Shown: positions 1-6,023 of the stretch, one piece after another
Numbering within the stretch: the first letter of the stretch is position 1
How the letters are laid out: every line of letters starts with the position of its first letter
Assembly (NCBI GenBank): GCA_017467225.1
Contig: JAFTSR010000137.1
Span: 1 to 7,998 of the forward strand
Source of the DNA: Clostridia bacterium
Lineage (GTDB): Bacteria; Bacillota_A; Clostridia; Oscillospirales; CAG-272
DNA: 7,998 nt
Direction: 5' to 3'
Position numbers and translations under genes: made by a program
The notes under the pieces: generated by a model
The model's database searches: none
Told to the model about the DNA's origin: nothing
The model's input: only the letters and a program-made list of their open reading frames with translations

Positions 1-302
1 ACTTCATCTGGCCCGGCTTTGGCGACAACATGCGCGTGCTGATGTGGATCCTCGCTCGCTGCGAGGGTAAGGTCGATGCTGACATCACGCCCATCGGCTA
101 TGTTCCGAAGGCTGAGGACATCAACATCGAGGGTCTGTCCGATGTGACCATCGACACCATCCGTGAGCTGCTGACCGTTGACAACGCTTCTTGGCTGGAG
201 GATATCCAGAATATCAAGGAGTTCTACGCACAGGTTGGCGACCGCGTTCCCGTCGCTATGTACGACGAGCTCGCTGCTCTTGAGGCAAGACTGTCTAAGT
301 AA
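1..302 (+). CDS. pckG: Phosphoenolpyruvate carboxykinase (GTP), C-terminal end, partial
   Basis: This is the 3' end of a gene that enters from the left; the reading frame is set by the codon at 3-5 and runs about 100 residues to a TAA at 300-302. GTP-type PEP carboxykinase interconverts oxaloacetate plus GTP with PEP, CO2 and GDP in the cytoplasm. In fermentative anaerobes it often runs in the CO2-fixing direction toward succinate. The identification rests on the opening FIWPGFGDNMRVL, which matches the family's guanine-nucleotide-binding WPGFGxNxRVL motif, followed by a W(I/L)xxRCEG helix and TPIGYVP, both typical of the GTP enzyme and absent from the ATP-dependent PckA family. The C-terminal helices (residues about 45-100) fit the normal family end, so the gene looks intact here. 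Its codons look more restricted than those of its neighbours (many GTT, GCT and CTC), which suits a highly expressed gene. The catalytic core lies outside the window. Confidence 0.93.
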   Translation, partial: FIWPGFGDNMRVLMWILARCEGKVDADITPIGYVPKAEDINIEGLSDVTIDTIRELLTVDNASWLEDIQNIKEFYAQVGDRVPVAMYDELAALEARLSK

Positions 303-323
303 TATAAGAGAATTAAATATCAT

Positions 324-493
324 GCGAGGGAGACATTTTTTGAAGAAAAAGCTGGAGGCAACCGACTTTGGTCGGTTGCCTCCTTTGAGTTTGTCTTGAC
401 GGCTAAACACCGTCATCACGCATCTTTGCTATGCAAAGATGCGTGACCGCCAAACTCATTTCCCCTCGCGCTCCCTCTGAAAACCCTTTGATG
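324..493 (+). repeat. Palindromic repeat family, copy A (long form)
   Basis: This is a roughly 170-nt structured element just downstream of PEPCK. Terminal arms GCGAGGG (324-330) and CCCTCGC (463-469) enclose, in order: an inner palindrome TTTTTTGAAGAAAAAG (336-351); hairpin 1, which is the PEPCK terminator (354-383); GAGTTTGTCT (387-396); hairpin 2 (398-402 with 410-414, loop CTAAACA); hairpin 3 (a perfect 14-bp stem, 416-429 with 433-446); and CGCCAAAC (448-455). TGAGTTTG (386-393) can pair with CAAACTCA (451-458) to close hairpins 2 and 3 into a three-way junction. Beyond the right arm comes the tail, GCTCCC and then GAAAACCCTTTGATG. The right arm plus start of the tail, CCCCTCGCGCTCCC (462-475), is identical to the inverted sequence at 6340-6353 in copy C. 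Whether it acts as DNA or RNA is unknown. Confidence 0.75.
354..397 (+). terminator. Intrinsic terminator of the PEP carboxykinase gene
   Basis: A perfect 13-bp stem (354-366 with 371-383, GGAGGCAACCGAC and its complement) closed by a TTTG loop is followed by a T-rich stretch (TTTGAGTTTGTCTT). It begins 51 nt after the PEPCK stop. The T-tail is interrupted by G, A and C, so it is a good but not textbook terminator. It sits inside repeat element A, where it occupies the position of that element's first internal hairpin, and its T-tail overlaps the conserved GAGTTTGTCT of the repeat. Confidence 0.8.
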
Positions 494-618
494 CATGGGA
501 TGGATTGAATTTTTGCATCGCTATTCTTTCCGCACAAAGACATTGTGGCAAGTGTCGGGGTCGCGTCTTCTTAAAATGCTTTGTCCCCCCTCTCGCCTGC
601 AAAATATTCCCAACCTTA
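494..618. other. Intergenic stretch with no recognised feature
   Basis: Between repeat copy A and the MATE promoter there are about 125 nt in which I see no ORF with a credible ribosome binding site, no strong hairpin and no tRNA-like structure. It is AT-richer than the flanking genes. Confidence 0.6.
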
Positions 619-647
619 TTGACTTTTCTCCGCATCCGCGTTATAAT
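619..647 (+). promoter_or_regulatory. Sigma-A-type promoter for the MATE transporter
   Basis: TTGACT (619-624) and TATAAT (642-647) are separated by exactly 17 nt, which is one mismatch from the full vegetative consensus. Transcription would start near 654, giving a leader of only about 27 nt before the ATG at 681. That leaves no room for a riboswitch or attenuator. The Shine-Dalgarno is TAAGGA (663-668), rather far (12 nt) from the ATG. Confidence 0.85.
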
Positions 648-680
648 ATCCGTAATAAATCATAAGGAATAACGATCATT

Positions 681-2027
681 ATGTTGCTTACAAAAGACAA
701 AAGCTTTTATAAAAACTTCTTCTCGCTGTGCTGCGTCCTGGTGCTCAACAACGTCATCATCCTGGGTGTCAACCTTGCCGACAACATTATGCTGGGCAAC
801 TTCAGCGAGGCGGCGCTCTCCGGCGCCACCGCCTGCAACCAGCTGCAGTTTATCTTTCAGCAGCTGATCTCCGGCATCGGCAGCACCATGGTCATGATGG
901 GTAGTCAGCACTGGGGACAGAAGAACACCGACGGCATCAAGCGCCTGGCCAACGGCGCACTGATCTGCGGCTTGGTCCTCGGCGGCGTCATGTTTTTACT
1001 CGCTACCGTCATGCCCCGACAGCTTCTCACCATCTTTACCGACTCCGAAGCGTTTATTGCCGAGGGTATTCTGTATCTGAACATCATCAAATACACCTAT
1101 CCCATCTTTGCGCTGACCAACATTCTTCTGGCCTCGCTGCGCGCCGTGGAAAGCGTCCGCATCGGCTTTGTTGTCTCGCTTTTTACGCTCTTTACCAATA
1201 TTACACTCAACTACGTTCTGATTTTCGGTCGTCTCGGCTTCCCCGCTATGGGAAGTGAGGGCGCTGCCATCGCCACGCTGGTCTCGCGTGCCGTGGAGCT
1301 TTTGGTCGTTGTTGCCTACATTGTCCTCGTCGACCGAAAGCTGCGTTGGCGATTGGCTGATCTTGTCAAGCCCGATCTGCCTGTTTTTAAGGTTTTCCTG
1401 ATCACTTGCCTGCCCTTGGTCGTCTGTGACGGTCTTTTTGGTATTTCGACCGCGCTGCAGACCGCCATCCTCGGTCACATGACGGACGCCGCCATCTCGG
1501 CGAACTCGGTCGCCTCCACGCTGTACCAGCTGCTCAAGGTGGCAAGCGTCGGCTGCGCCGGTGCAGCTGCGGTCATCATCGGGCGAACCATTGGCGAGGG
1601 ACGCATCGACAAAACCAAGGAATACGCCAAGACCATGCAGCTGATCTTTGTCGGTGTCGGCGTTTTCATCTGCGTCGCGCTGCTGCTTTTGCGTGGTCCC
1701 GTTGTTGCGGCGTACAAGATCAGCGATGAGGCAAAGGACCTGGCGTACCGATTCCTTGGCGTGCTCGCCTTCACGGGGGCAGGCATGGCCTACCAGATGC
1801 CGACCAACACGGGCAGTATCCGCGGCGGCGGCGACGCCAAATACGTCCTGCGCACCGATTTCATCAGCATCTGGTGCATCGTCCTGCCCATCTCGTTCCT
1901 CGCCGCGTTCGTTTTCCATTGGCCGCCCGTGGTCGTCATCGCCTGCCTCAACGCCGACCAGGTGTTCAAGGGCATCCCCGCCGTCATCAAGTGTAATCGC
2001 TTTCATTGGATCAAAAAATTGACATAG
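681..2027 (+). CDS. MATE-family multidrug/cation antiporter
   Basis: The product is a 448-residue inner-membrane transporter, the usual length for the MATE (multi-antimicrobial extrusion) family, whose members export cationic drugs or metabolites in exchange for Na+ or H+. The protein is hydrophobic throughout, in a pattern consistent with 12 helices in two pseudo-symmetric halves. Family signatures include LADNIMLGNFSEAALSGATACNQ in the first helices, the loop GSQHWGQKNTDGIKRL (about 74-89) with its second-half counterpart GRTIGEGRIDKTKEYA (about 301-316), MGSEGAAIATLVSR (about 190-203) and RGGGDAKYVLRTDFISIW (about 381-398). It starts at the ATG at 681 behind TAAGGA and a strong promoter, and ends with a basic tail (KCNRFHWIKKLT). 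It is monocistronic, with its own terminator just after the stop. No regulator gene is adjacent. The substrate cannot be told from sequence; many clostridial members remain uncharacterised. Confidence 0.93.
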   Translation: MLLTKDKSFYKNFFSLCCVLVLNNVIILGVNLADNIMLGNFSEAALSGATACNQLQFIFQQLISGIGSTMVMMGSQHWGQKNTDGIKRLANGALICGLVLGGVMFLLATVMPRQLLTIFTDSEAFIAEGILYLNIIKYTYPIFALTNILLASLRAVESVRIGFVVSLFTLFTNITLNYVLIFGRLGFPAMGSEGAAIATLVSRAVELLVVVAYIVLVDRKLRWRLADLVKPDLPVFKVFLITCLPLVVCDGLFGISTALQTAILGHMTDAAISANSVASTLYQLLKVASVGCAGAAAVIIGRTIGEGRIDKTKEYAKTMQLIFVGVGVFICVALLLLRGPVVAAYKISDEAKDLAYRFLGVLAFTGAGMAYQMPTNTGSIRGGGDAKYVLRTDFISIWCIVLPISFLAAFVFHWPPVVVIACLNADQVFKGIPAVIKCNRFHWIKKLT

Positions 2028-2033
2028 AAGGAA

Positions 2034-2064
2034 AAGGAGTATGCTGTGGCATGCTCCTTCTTTT
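2034..2064 (+). terminator. Intrinsic terminator of the MATE gene
   Basis: AAGGAGTATGC (2034-2044) pairs with GCATGCTCCTT (2049-2059) with one G-T wobble and a TGTG loop, followed by CTTTT (2060-2064). It starts 7 nt past the TAG stop. The T-run is short, but the placement and stem strongly suggest termination. Confidence 0.8.
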
Positions 2065-2090
2065 GTATGCCTCCGGCGGCGCTCCGCGGG

Positions 2091-2222
2091 CTTAAGAACC
2101 TTTTTGAGAAAAAGAAGGTCGCAAACGACCATCGAGTTTGTCTCGGCGGCTTGACACCGCCGTTTCGGGCAAGCCCGAAAACGCCAAACATCGGTTCTTA
2201 AGAATCTCCAAAAACTTTTGAA
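2091..2222 (+). repeat. Palindromic repeat family, copy B (long form)
   Basis: This element has the same architecture as copy A but different arm sequences. Arms CTTAAGAACC (2091-2100) and GGTTCTTAAG (2193-2202) are perfectly complementary over 10 bp. Inside, in order, are TTTTTGAGAAAAAG (2101-2114), hairpin 1 GGTCG-CAAA-CGACC (2117-2130), GAGTTTGTCT (2134-2143, identical to copy A), hairpin 2 GGCGG-CTTGACA-CCGCC (2145-2161), hairpin 3 (2163-2169 with 2174-2180, loop CAAG) and CGCCAAAC (about 2182-2189). GTTTG (2136-2140) can pair with CAAAC (2185-2189). The tail after the right arm is AATCTCCAAAAACTTTTGA. AAACTTTTGA from the tail (2212-2221) recurs at 2235-2244. It lies downstream of the MATE terminator and carries no ORF. 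Confidence 0.78.
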
Positions 2223-2332
2223 AAATTTATTACTAAACTTTTGACTTCCGCGGCTGTTCCATGCCGACAGCAGCGTCCATATGGGGCCCCTACCCCATAT
2301 GTTAGATGCAGATATTTGTTTTGCGCTGGAAC

Positions 2333-2360
2333 GGGTCGCCGAGGATGTCGACCCCTACAG
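2333..2360 (-). repeat. Short GTAGGGG-type palindromic repeat
   Basis: On the minus strand the sequence reads TGTAGGGGTCGACATCCTCG and then GCGACCCG, with GGGTCG/CGACCC as the stem. From memory, short inverted repeats beginning GTAGGGG and ending in a complementary C-rich arm are scattered through the intergenic DNA of gut Clostridia. Membership here is by resemblance only. Confidence 0.4.
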
Positions 2361-2540
2361 GAAGTTTATTTTTCTTCCCGTAGAAAACCTCTATGTTTTC
2401 GCCGTTTTTTTGAAACGGCGAAAGCAAAGTCTGCTCTTTGCGACAACCGCGTGCGTTTGAGCAAAAACGCGACAGCGTTTTTGTGTGTAGCACGCGATAG
2501 CGGGGGGACATGGGGGGCTCCCCCATGCGCGTGTTCTTTC

Positions 2541-2574
2541 GCCGGTTTCTTTGTCGCGTGACAAAGAAATCGGC
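2541..2574. repeat. 15-bp stem-loop with GCGT loop
   Basis: GCCGGTTTCTTTGTC (2541-2555) pairs with GACAAAGAAATCGGC (2560-2574) over 15 bp with one G-T wobble and a four-base loop. No T-run follows on either strand, so it is not an ordinary terminator. It is the longest stem of the hairpin block and its right-hand boundary, and it ends about 60 nt before the next promoter. Confidence 0.65.
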
Positions 2575-2635
2575 ACATCGAATAAAAGTTAGAAAGTTCT
2601 GTTCGCACCTTCTAAATCATCTCCCCCGCCTCCTC

Positions 2636-2664
2636 TTGACAACAGTCCCAAAATCATGTATAAT
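2636..2664 (+). promoter_or_regulatory. Consensus sigma-A promoter for the phosphoesterase-parE unit
   Basis: TTGACA (2636-2641) and TATAAT (2659-2664), both exact consensus hexamers, are spaced 17 nt apart. A start near 2671 gives a leader of about 38 nt ahead of the ATG at 2709. This should be a strong, constitutive promoter for the metallophosphoesterase and, by read-through, the topoisomerase gene. Confidence 0.9.
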
Positions 2665-2708
2665 ATGTGGTAGAATGCCCCAACATATCCAAAAAAGGAG
2701 TGCAAACC

Positions 2709-3695
2709 ATGATAACACCCAAAATTCTCCTGCGCTTCAAGACCGACGGCAGCTATAAAATCTGCTGCTTCTCCGATCTGCATGAAACCGCCGACTACGA
2801 TCCTCGCTCCTACGCCGCCTTTGACGGCATCATCGAGCGTGAGCAGCCCGATCTCGTCCTCCTTGGCGGCGACATCTGGAACGGCGCGCTTGACCGCCCC
2901 ATCGAGGAGCTCAAGGCCTTTTTGGATATCTTCACCCAGCCAATGGAGCGCCGCGGCATCCCGTGGGCGCATGTCATGGGCAATCACGACCACGATTACG
3001 CCTTTGGCGACGCTGCATACCAGGCACTCTTTGAAAGCTATCCGCATTGCGTTTCGATGCACACCGCGCCCGATAGCGGTGTGGACGGCGTGACCAACTT
3101 CTGCCTGCCCATCCGCGCCTCGGATGACAGCCGCATTGCCTTTGCCGTCTGGGGGCTGGACACCCACATCCTCTCCGACGGTCTGACGCTGCGCAACGGC
3201 GTCAATCTGCGACAGGGTCATCGCGTCTCTTCTCCCGTCACCGGCACCAGCCACTGGGATTTCGTCCACTTCAATCAGATCCGCTGGTATTTTGCCACCT
3301 CGGAGCAGCTGGAACGCGAAAACGGCGCGCCCATCGATGCCTTGATGCTGCTGCACGCCGCGCCCTTGGAATTCGGCATCTGCATGAACAACCCCAGCGA
3401 AACGAGGCTTGACGGCGACGTGCAGGAAACGCTGTTCACAGGCTCCCTCAACTCCGGTCTGTTTGCCGCTGCACTGCAGCGCGGCGACGTGCGTGCAATG
3501 GTCTCGGGGCACATGCACGCCAACACCTTTGCCGCCACATACTGCGGCATGACCCTCGCGTTCGACGGCTCGATCGGCTTCAAGACCGGCGGCAAGGACG
3601 CGCTGCGCGGTGGTCGCGTATTTGAGATTTGCGAGAGCGATACCGCGCACCCCAAGACCCGCTACGTCTATGCAAAAGACGTGATTGAAATTTGA
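2709..3695 (+). CDS. Dcr2-like metallophosphoesterase (calcineurin-like fold)
   Basis: The product is a 328-residue cytoplasmic dinuclear-metal phosphoesterase; no signal peptide or membrane segment is visible. All expected metal ligands of the family are present: SDLHE (D23, H25), GGDIW (D55), GNHDHDY (N92, H93), LLHAAPLEF (H216) and SGHMH (H268, H270). The stretch IPWAHVMGNHD and the later FNQIRWYFATSEQL with a following H-x-x-P-L resemble the Dcr2/purple-acid-phosphatase-like branch rather than SbcD or YfcE. The substrate is unknown; phosphomonoesters or phosphoproteins are the family's range. I chose the ATG at 2709 because AAGGAG (2695-2700) lies 8 nt upstream; an in-frame GTG at 2667 would lie upstream of that site, before the expected transcript start. 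It is the first gene after a perfect promoter, and only 28 nt separate it from the topoisomerase gene, so the two are probably co-transcribed. Confidence 0.9.
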   Translation: MITPKILLRFKTDGSYKICCFSDLHETADYDPRSYAAFDGIIEREQPDLVLLGGDIWNGALDRPIEELKAFLDIFTQPMERRGIPWAHVMGNHDHDYAFGDAAYQALFESYPHCVSMHTAPDSGVDGVTNFCLPIRASDDSRIAFAVWGLDTHILSDGLTLRNGVNLRQGHRVSSPVTGTSHWDFVHFNQIRWYFATSEQLERENGAPIDALMLLHAAPLEFGICMNNPSETRLDGDVQETLFTGSLNSGLFAAALQRGDVRAMVSGHMHANTFAATYCGMTLAFDGSIGFKTGGKDALRGGRVFEICESDTAHPKTRYVYAKDVIEI

Positions 3696-3723
3696 AATTT
3701 TACAAAGGAATGTTTTATCATAC

Positions 3724-5916
3724 ATGGCAAAGAAAGAAATTGATGTAAAAAAAGAAGCCGCCAAGGCGGCAAAAAAAGAGGCGACTAAGCCTTCTGCCAA
3801 GTCACCTGCAGCGAAATCTGCCGCCAAATCCGCTGCATCCGCCAAAGCCGCACCGGCAAAGGCGGCAGTTAAGCCTGCCGCTCCCAAGGCGGTCAAACAG
3901 CCCGCACCTGCACCCGCGCCTGCCGACGAGGGCGGCTACAACAACGCCAGCATTACCATGCTCAAGGGAGCCGAGCGCGTCCGCAAGCGCCCTGCCGTTA
4001 TTTTCGGCTCGGACGGTCTTGAGGGCTGCGAGCATGCTTTCTTCGAAATTCTGTCCAACGCGGTCGACGAGGCGCGCGAGGGCAACGGCGATGTCATCAC
4101 CGTCACCGCCTATGCCGATCACTCGATCACGGTCGACGACCGCGGTCGCGGCGTTCCGCTGGGATTCAACGAAAAAGAAGGCCGCTGGAACTGGGATCTG
4201 ATTTACTGTGAGCTGTACGCCGGCGGCAAATACGACAACAACGCCGAGGGTGCGGCCTACGAATACTCGCTGGGTCTGAACGGTCTGGGTGCTTGCGCCA
4301 CGCAGTATTCCTCAGAATACATGGACGTTTATTCCTACGACGGCACCAACGAATATTCCATTCACTTCAAGAAGGGCGAGCCCGTCAGCGAGCTGCAGAC
4401 CCGTGCGCTTGCTCCTTCGGAAAAGCGCACCGGCACCGTCATTCATTGGCGTCCCGATCTTGAGGTGTTTACCGACATCGCCATTCCCTACGAGCACTTC
4501 TCGGACACCATGAAGCGCCAGTCGGTGGTTGTCTCGGGCGTCACCTTCCTGCTTCGCACCGAAAATCCAGACAAAAAGGGCGAGTTTGAGGAGGAGAAGT
4601 TCTACTATCAGAACGGCATTATGGACTATCTGTCCGAGCAGGTGGGCGAGGCCGGCCTGACCGCGCCCGTGCAGTGGCATCTGGAGACCCAGGGACGCGA
4701 CCGCGACGACAAGGCCATGTACAAGCTCAAGGCTGACGTCACCTTCTGTGTTTCCAACACGGTCAGCATGCTGGAGTATTATCACTGCTCAAGCTACCTG
4801 GAGCACGGCGGCTCTCCCGACCGCGCGGTGCGCAGCGCGTTTGTCTATGCGCTGGACAAATATATCAAGGCCGCCGGAAAGTACACCAAAAACGAGGCCA
4901 AGATCACCTTTGCCGACGTGGCCGATTGTCTGGTGCTGATCATCAACTCGGTCTCCACCATGACATCCTACGAAAACCAGACCAAAAAGGCGATCACCAA
5001 CACCTTTATCTACGAGGCTCTCAACGAATTTCTGCGCCGTCAGCTGGAGATCTACTTTATCGAGAACCCGACGGCTGCCGAGATTTTTGCCAACCAGGTT
5101 CTGGTCAACAAGAGATCGCGCGAGAGCGCCGAGACTGCGCGCATCAGCATCAAAAAGAAGCTGACCGGCAGCATGGACATCACCAACCGTGTGGAAAAAT
5201 TCATCAACTGCCGCTCCAAGGACCCCGAGCGGCGCGAGCTGTATATCGTTGAGGGCGACAGCGCCGCGACCTCCTGTAAGATCGGACGCGATGCCGAGTT
5301 CCAAGCCATTATGCCGGTTCGCGGTAAGACGCTCAACTGCATGAAGGCGGATTACGATCAGATTTTCAAATCCGAGATCATCACCGACCTTTTGCGCGTC
5401 ATCGGCTGCGGCGTGGAGGTTAACAGCAAAAAGGTCAAGACCGACGTCAACGCCTTCGATCTTTCCCTGCTTCGCTGGAATAAGATCATCATCTGTACCG
5501 ATGCCGACGAGGACGGCTTCCAGATCCGCACGCTGCTTCTGACGCTGTTCTACCGCCTGCTCCCCACCCTTCTGGCCGAGCACAAGGTTTTCATCGCCGA
5601 GACGCCGCTCTTTGAGATCACCACCAAGGACAAGACCTACTTCGCCTACGATGAATTTGAAAAAGCCGACATTCTCAAGAAGATCGGCAACAAGAAATAC
5701 ACGCTGCAGCGCTCCAAGGGCTTGGGCGAGAACTCGTCCGACATGATGTGGGAAACCACCATGAACCCCGAAACGCGCCGTCTGGTTTCGGTCGTCCCCG
5801 CCGATCCTGCCAAAACCGAGGAGATCTTTGACGTTCTTCTTGGCACCAATCTGCCTGCCAGAAAAGCGTTTATCGCCGAGAACGGCTCGCGCTATATCAA
5901 GGACGCGGACATTTAA
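3724..5916 (+). CDS. parE: Type IIA DNA topoisomerase subunit B (ParE/GyrB-like) with basic N-terminal tail
   Basis: The product is a 730-residue ATPase subunit of a topoisomerase IV/gyrase-type enzyme that would act with an A subunit to pass DNA duplexes. Residues 1-68 are an unusual Lys/Ala/Pro/Ser-rich, probably disordered tail. The GHKL ATPase domain follows: EILSNAVDEA (E108, N112, D115), DRGRGVP (139-145) and the GLNGLGA lid (184-190). The transducer domain carries QTKK (419-422). The TOPRIM domain has EGDSA (510-514), DADEDG (593-598) and KGLGE (665-669). Length without the tail (about 660) fits ParE. RKRPAVIFG replaces the usual RPGMYIG and DADEDGFQI the usual DADVDGAHI, features I associate with a divergent clostridial ParE group. 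The ATG at 3724 is preferred over an in-frame TTG at 3685, which overlaps the previous gene; AAAGGA (3704-3709) is somewhat distant at 14 nt. No parC/gyrA-like gene lies next to it here. ParE versus GyrB is inference; membership of the family is secure. Confidence 0.92.
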   Translation: MAKKEIDVKKEAAKAAKKEATKPSAKSPAAKSAAKSAASAKAAPAKAAVKPAAPKAVKQPAPAPAPADEGGYNNASITMLKGAERVRKRPAVIFGSDGLEGCEHAFFEILSNAVDEAREGNGDVITVTAYADHSITVDDRGRGVPLGFNEKEGRWNWDLIYCELYAGGKYDNNAEGAAYEYSLGLNGLGACATQYSSEYMDVYSYDGTNEYSIHFKKGEPVSELQTRALAPSEKRTGTVIHWRPDLEVFTDIAIPYEHFSDTMKRQSVVVSGVTFLLRTENPDKKGEFEEEKFYYQNGIMDYLSEQVGEAGLTAPVQWHLETQGRDRDDKAMYKLKADVTFCVSNTVSMLEYYHCSSYLEHGGSPDRAVRSAFVYALDKYIKAAGKYTKNEAKITFADVADCLVLIINSVSTMTSYENQTKKAITNTFIYEALNEFLRRQLEIYFIENPTAAEIFANQVLVNKRSRESAETARISIKKKLTGSMDITNRVEKFINCRSKDPERRELYIVEGDSAATSCKIGRDAEFQAIMPVRGKTLNCMKADYDQIFKSEIITDLLRVIGCGVEVNSKKVKTDVNAFDLSLLRWNKIIICTDADEDGFQIRTLLLTLFYRLLPTLLAEHKVFIAETPLFEITTKDKTYFAYDEFEKADILKKIGNKKYTLQRSKGLGENSSDMMWETTMNPETRRLVSVVPADPAKTEEIFDVLLGTNLPARKAFIAENGSRYIKDADI

Positions 5917-5935
5917 GAGAACTGCAATGAGAAGT

Positions 5936-5950
5936 TGGGGCGCTGCCCCA
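5936..5950 (+). repeat. Short GC hairpin preceding repeat copy D
   Basis: TGGGGC (5936-5941) pairs with GCCCCA (5945-5950) around a GCT loop, 20 nt after the parE stop. It abuts the GACCCC that leads into copy D and may be part of the same insertion. No T-run follows, so it is a poor terminator candidate. Confidence 0.5.
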
Positions 5951-5957
5951 GACCCCG

Positions 5958-6009
5958 GCAAGGGAGCTTTTTGAAAAAAGTTCCCTTGCGACCCTCAAAA
6001 ACTTTGATT
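5958..6009 (+). repeat. Palindromic repeat family, copy D (minimal form)
   Basis: This is a single 14-bp hairpin: arms GCAAGGGA (5958-5965) and TCCCTTGC (5982-5989) continue through a G-T wobble into CTTTTTGAAAAAAG (5967-5980), with loop TGAA. The tail GACCCTCAAAAACTTTGATT (5990-6009) matches the tail position and sequence of copies A and B. It has no internal insert, so it looks like the basic unit of the family. It lies between parE and the zinc-ribbon gene, ending right at the latter's AAGGAG. No T-run follows the stem, so read-through is likely, although the hairpin could protect an upstream mRNA 3' end. Confidence 0.72.
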
Positions 6010-6023
6010 AAGGAGAACTCGCC

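Larger units (their letters stand above)
2278..2574. repeat. Hairpin-dense intergenic block
   Basis: About 300 nt between the MATE gene and the phosphoesterase promoter are packed with perfect or near-perfect stems. These are CATATGGGG/CCCCATATG (2278-2301); GGGTCG/CGACCC (2333-2354); TTTCGCCGTTT/AAACGGCGAAA (2397-2423); GCAAAG/CTTTGC (2424-2441); CAAAAACGC/GCGTTTTTG with GACA loop (2462-2483); CACGCG/CGCGTG (2491-2533) enclosing CATGGGGG/CCCCCATG (2509-2527); and a 15-bp stem with GCGT loop (2541-2574). CGGCGAAAG (2416-2424) could instead pair with CTTTCGCCG (2536-2544) and enclose most of the block in one multibranch fold. Short ORFs cross it, but they have no convincing ribosome binding sites or family resemblance, so I treat it as non-coding. 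It could be several short palindromic repeats inserted side by side, or one structured RNA. Confidence 0.65.

Noticed and set aside
324..469. CRISPR array or phage attachment site
   Set aside because: There are no regularly spaced direct repeats with unique spacers, no cas or integrase gene, and the inverted-repeat design matches the dispersed palindrome family instead.
648..680. Riboswitch controlling the MATE gene (guanidine or similar), as some MATE genes have
   Set aside because: The predicted transcript start leaves a leader of about 27 nt, too short for a known riboswitch, and the upstream DNA shows no matching fold.
996..2132. Long minus-strand open frame opposite the MATE gene
   Set aside because: It is the mirror of a clear MATE coding frame, highly charged with no family motif, and has no ribosome binding site. 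It is the usual antisense artefact of GC-rich coding sequence.
2241..2561. Short overlapping ORFs on both strands in the hairpin block
   Set aside because: They run through perfect inverted repeats, are Cys/Arg/Pro-rich in an unstructured way, lack ribosome binding sites and resemble no family.
3685..3723. TTG start at 3685 for the topoisomerase
   Set aside because: It overlaps the end of the phosphoesterase gene and lies before the AAAGGA site; the ATG at 3724 gives a natural MAKKE start.
2589..3896. 435-codon minus-strand open frame opposite the phosphoesterase
   Set aside because: The plus-strand gene has all metal ligands, a consensus promoter and a ribosome binding site; the minus frame has low-complexity Ala-rich sequence and no recognisable domain.
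4789..5961. 390-codon minus-strand open frame opposite parE
   Set aside because: It lies opposite the conserved transducer and TOPRIM motifs of parE and shows no motif of its own.
5958..5989. Hairpin after parE as an intrinsic terminator
   Set aside because: The stem is strong, but GACCCTCAAAA follows instead of a T-run; it fits the repeat family better.
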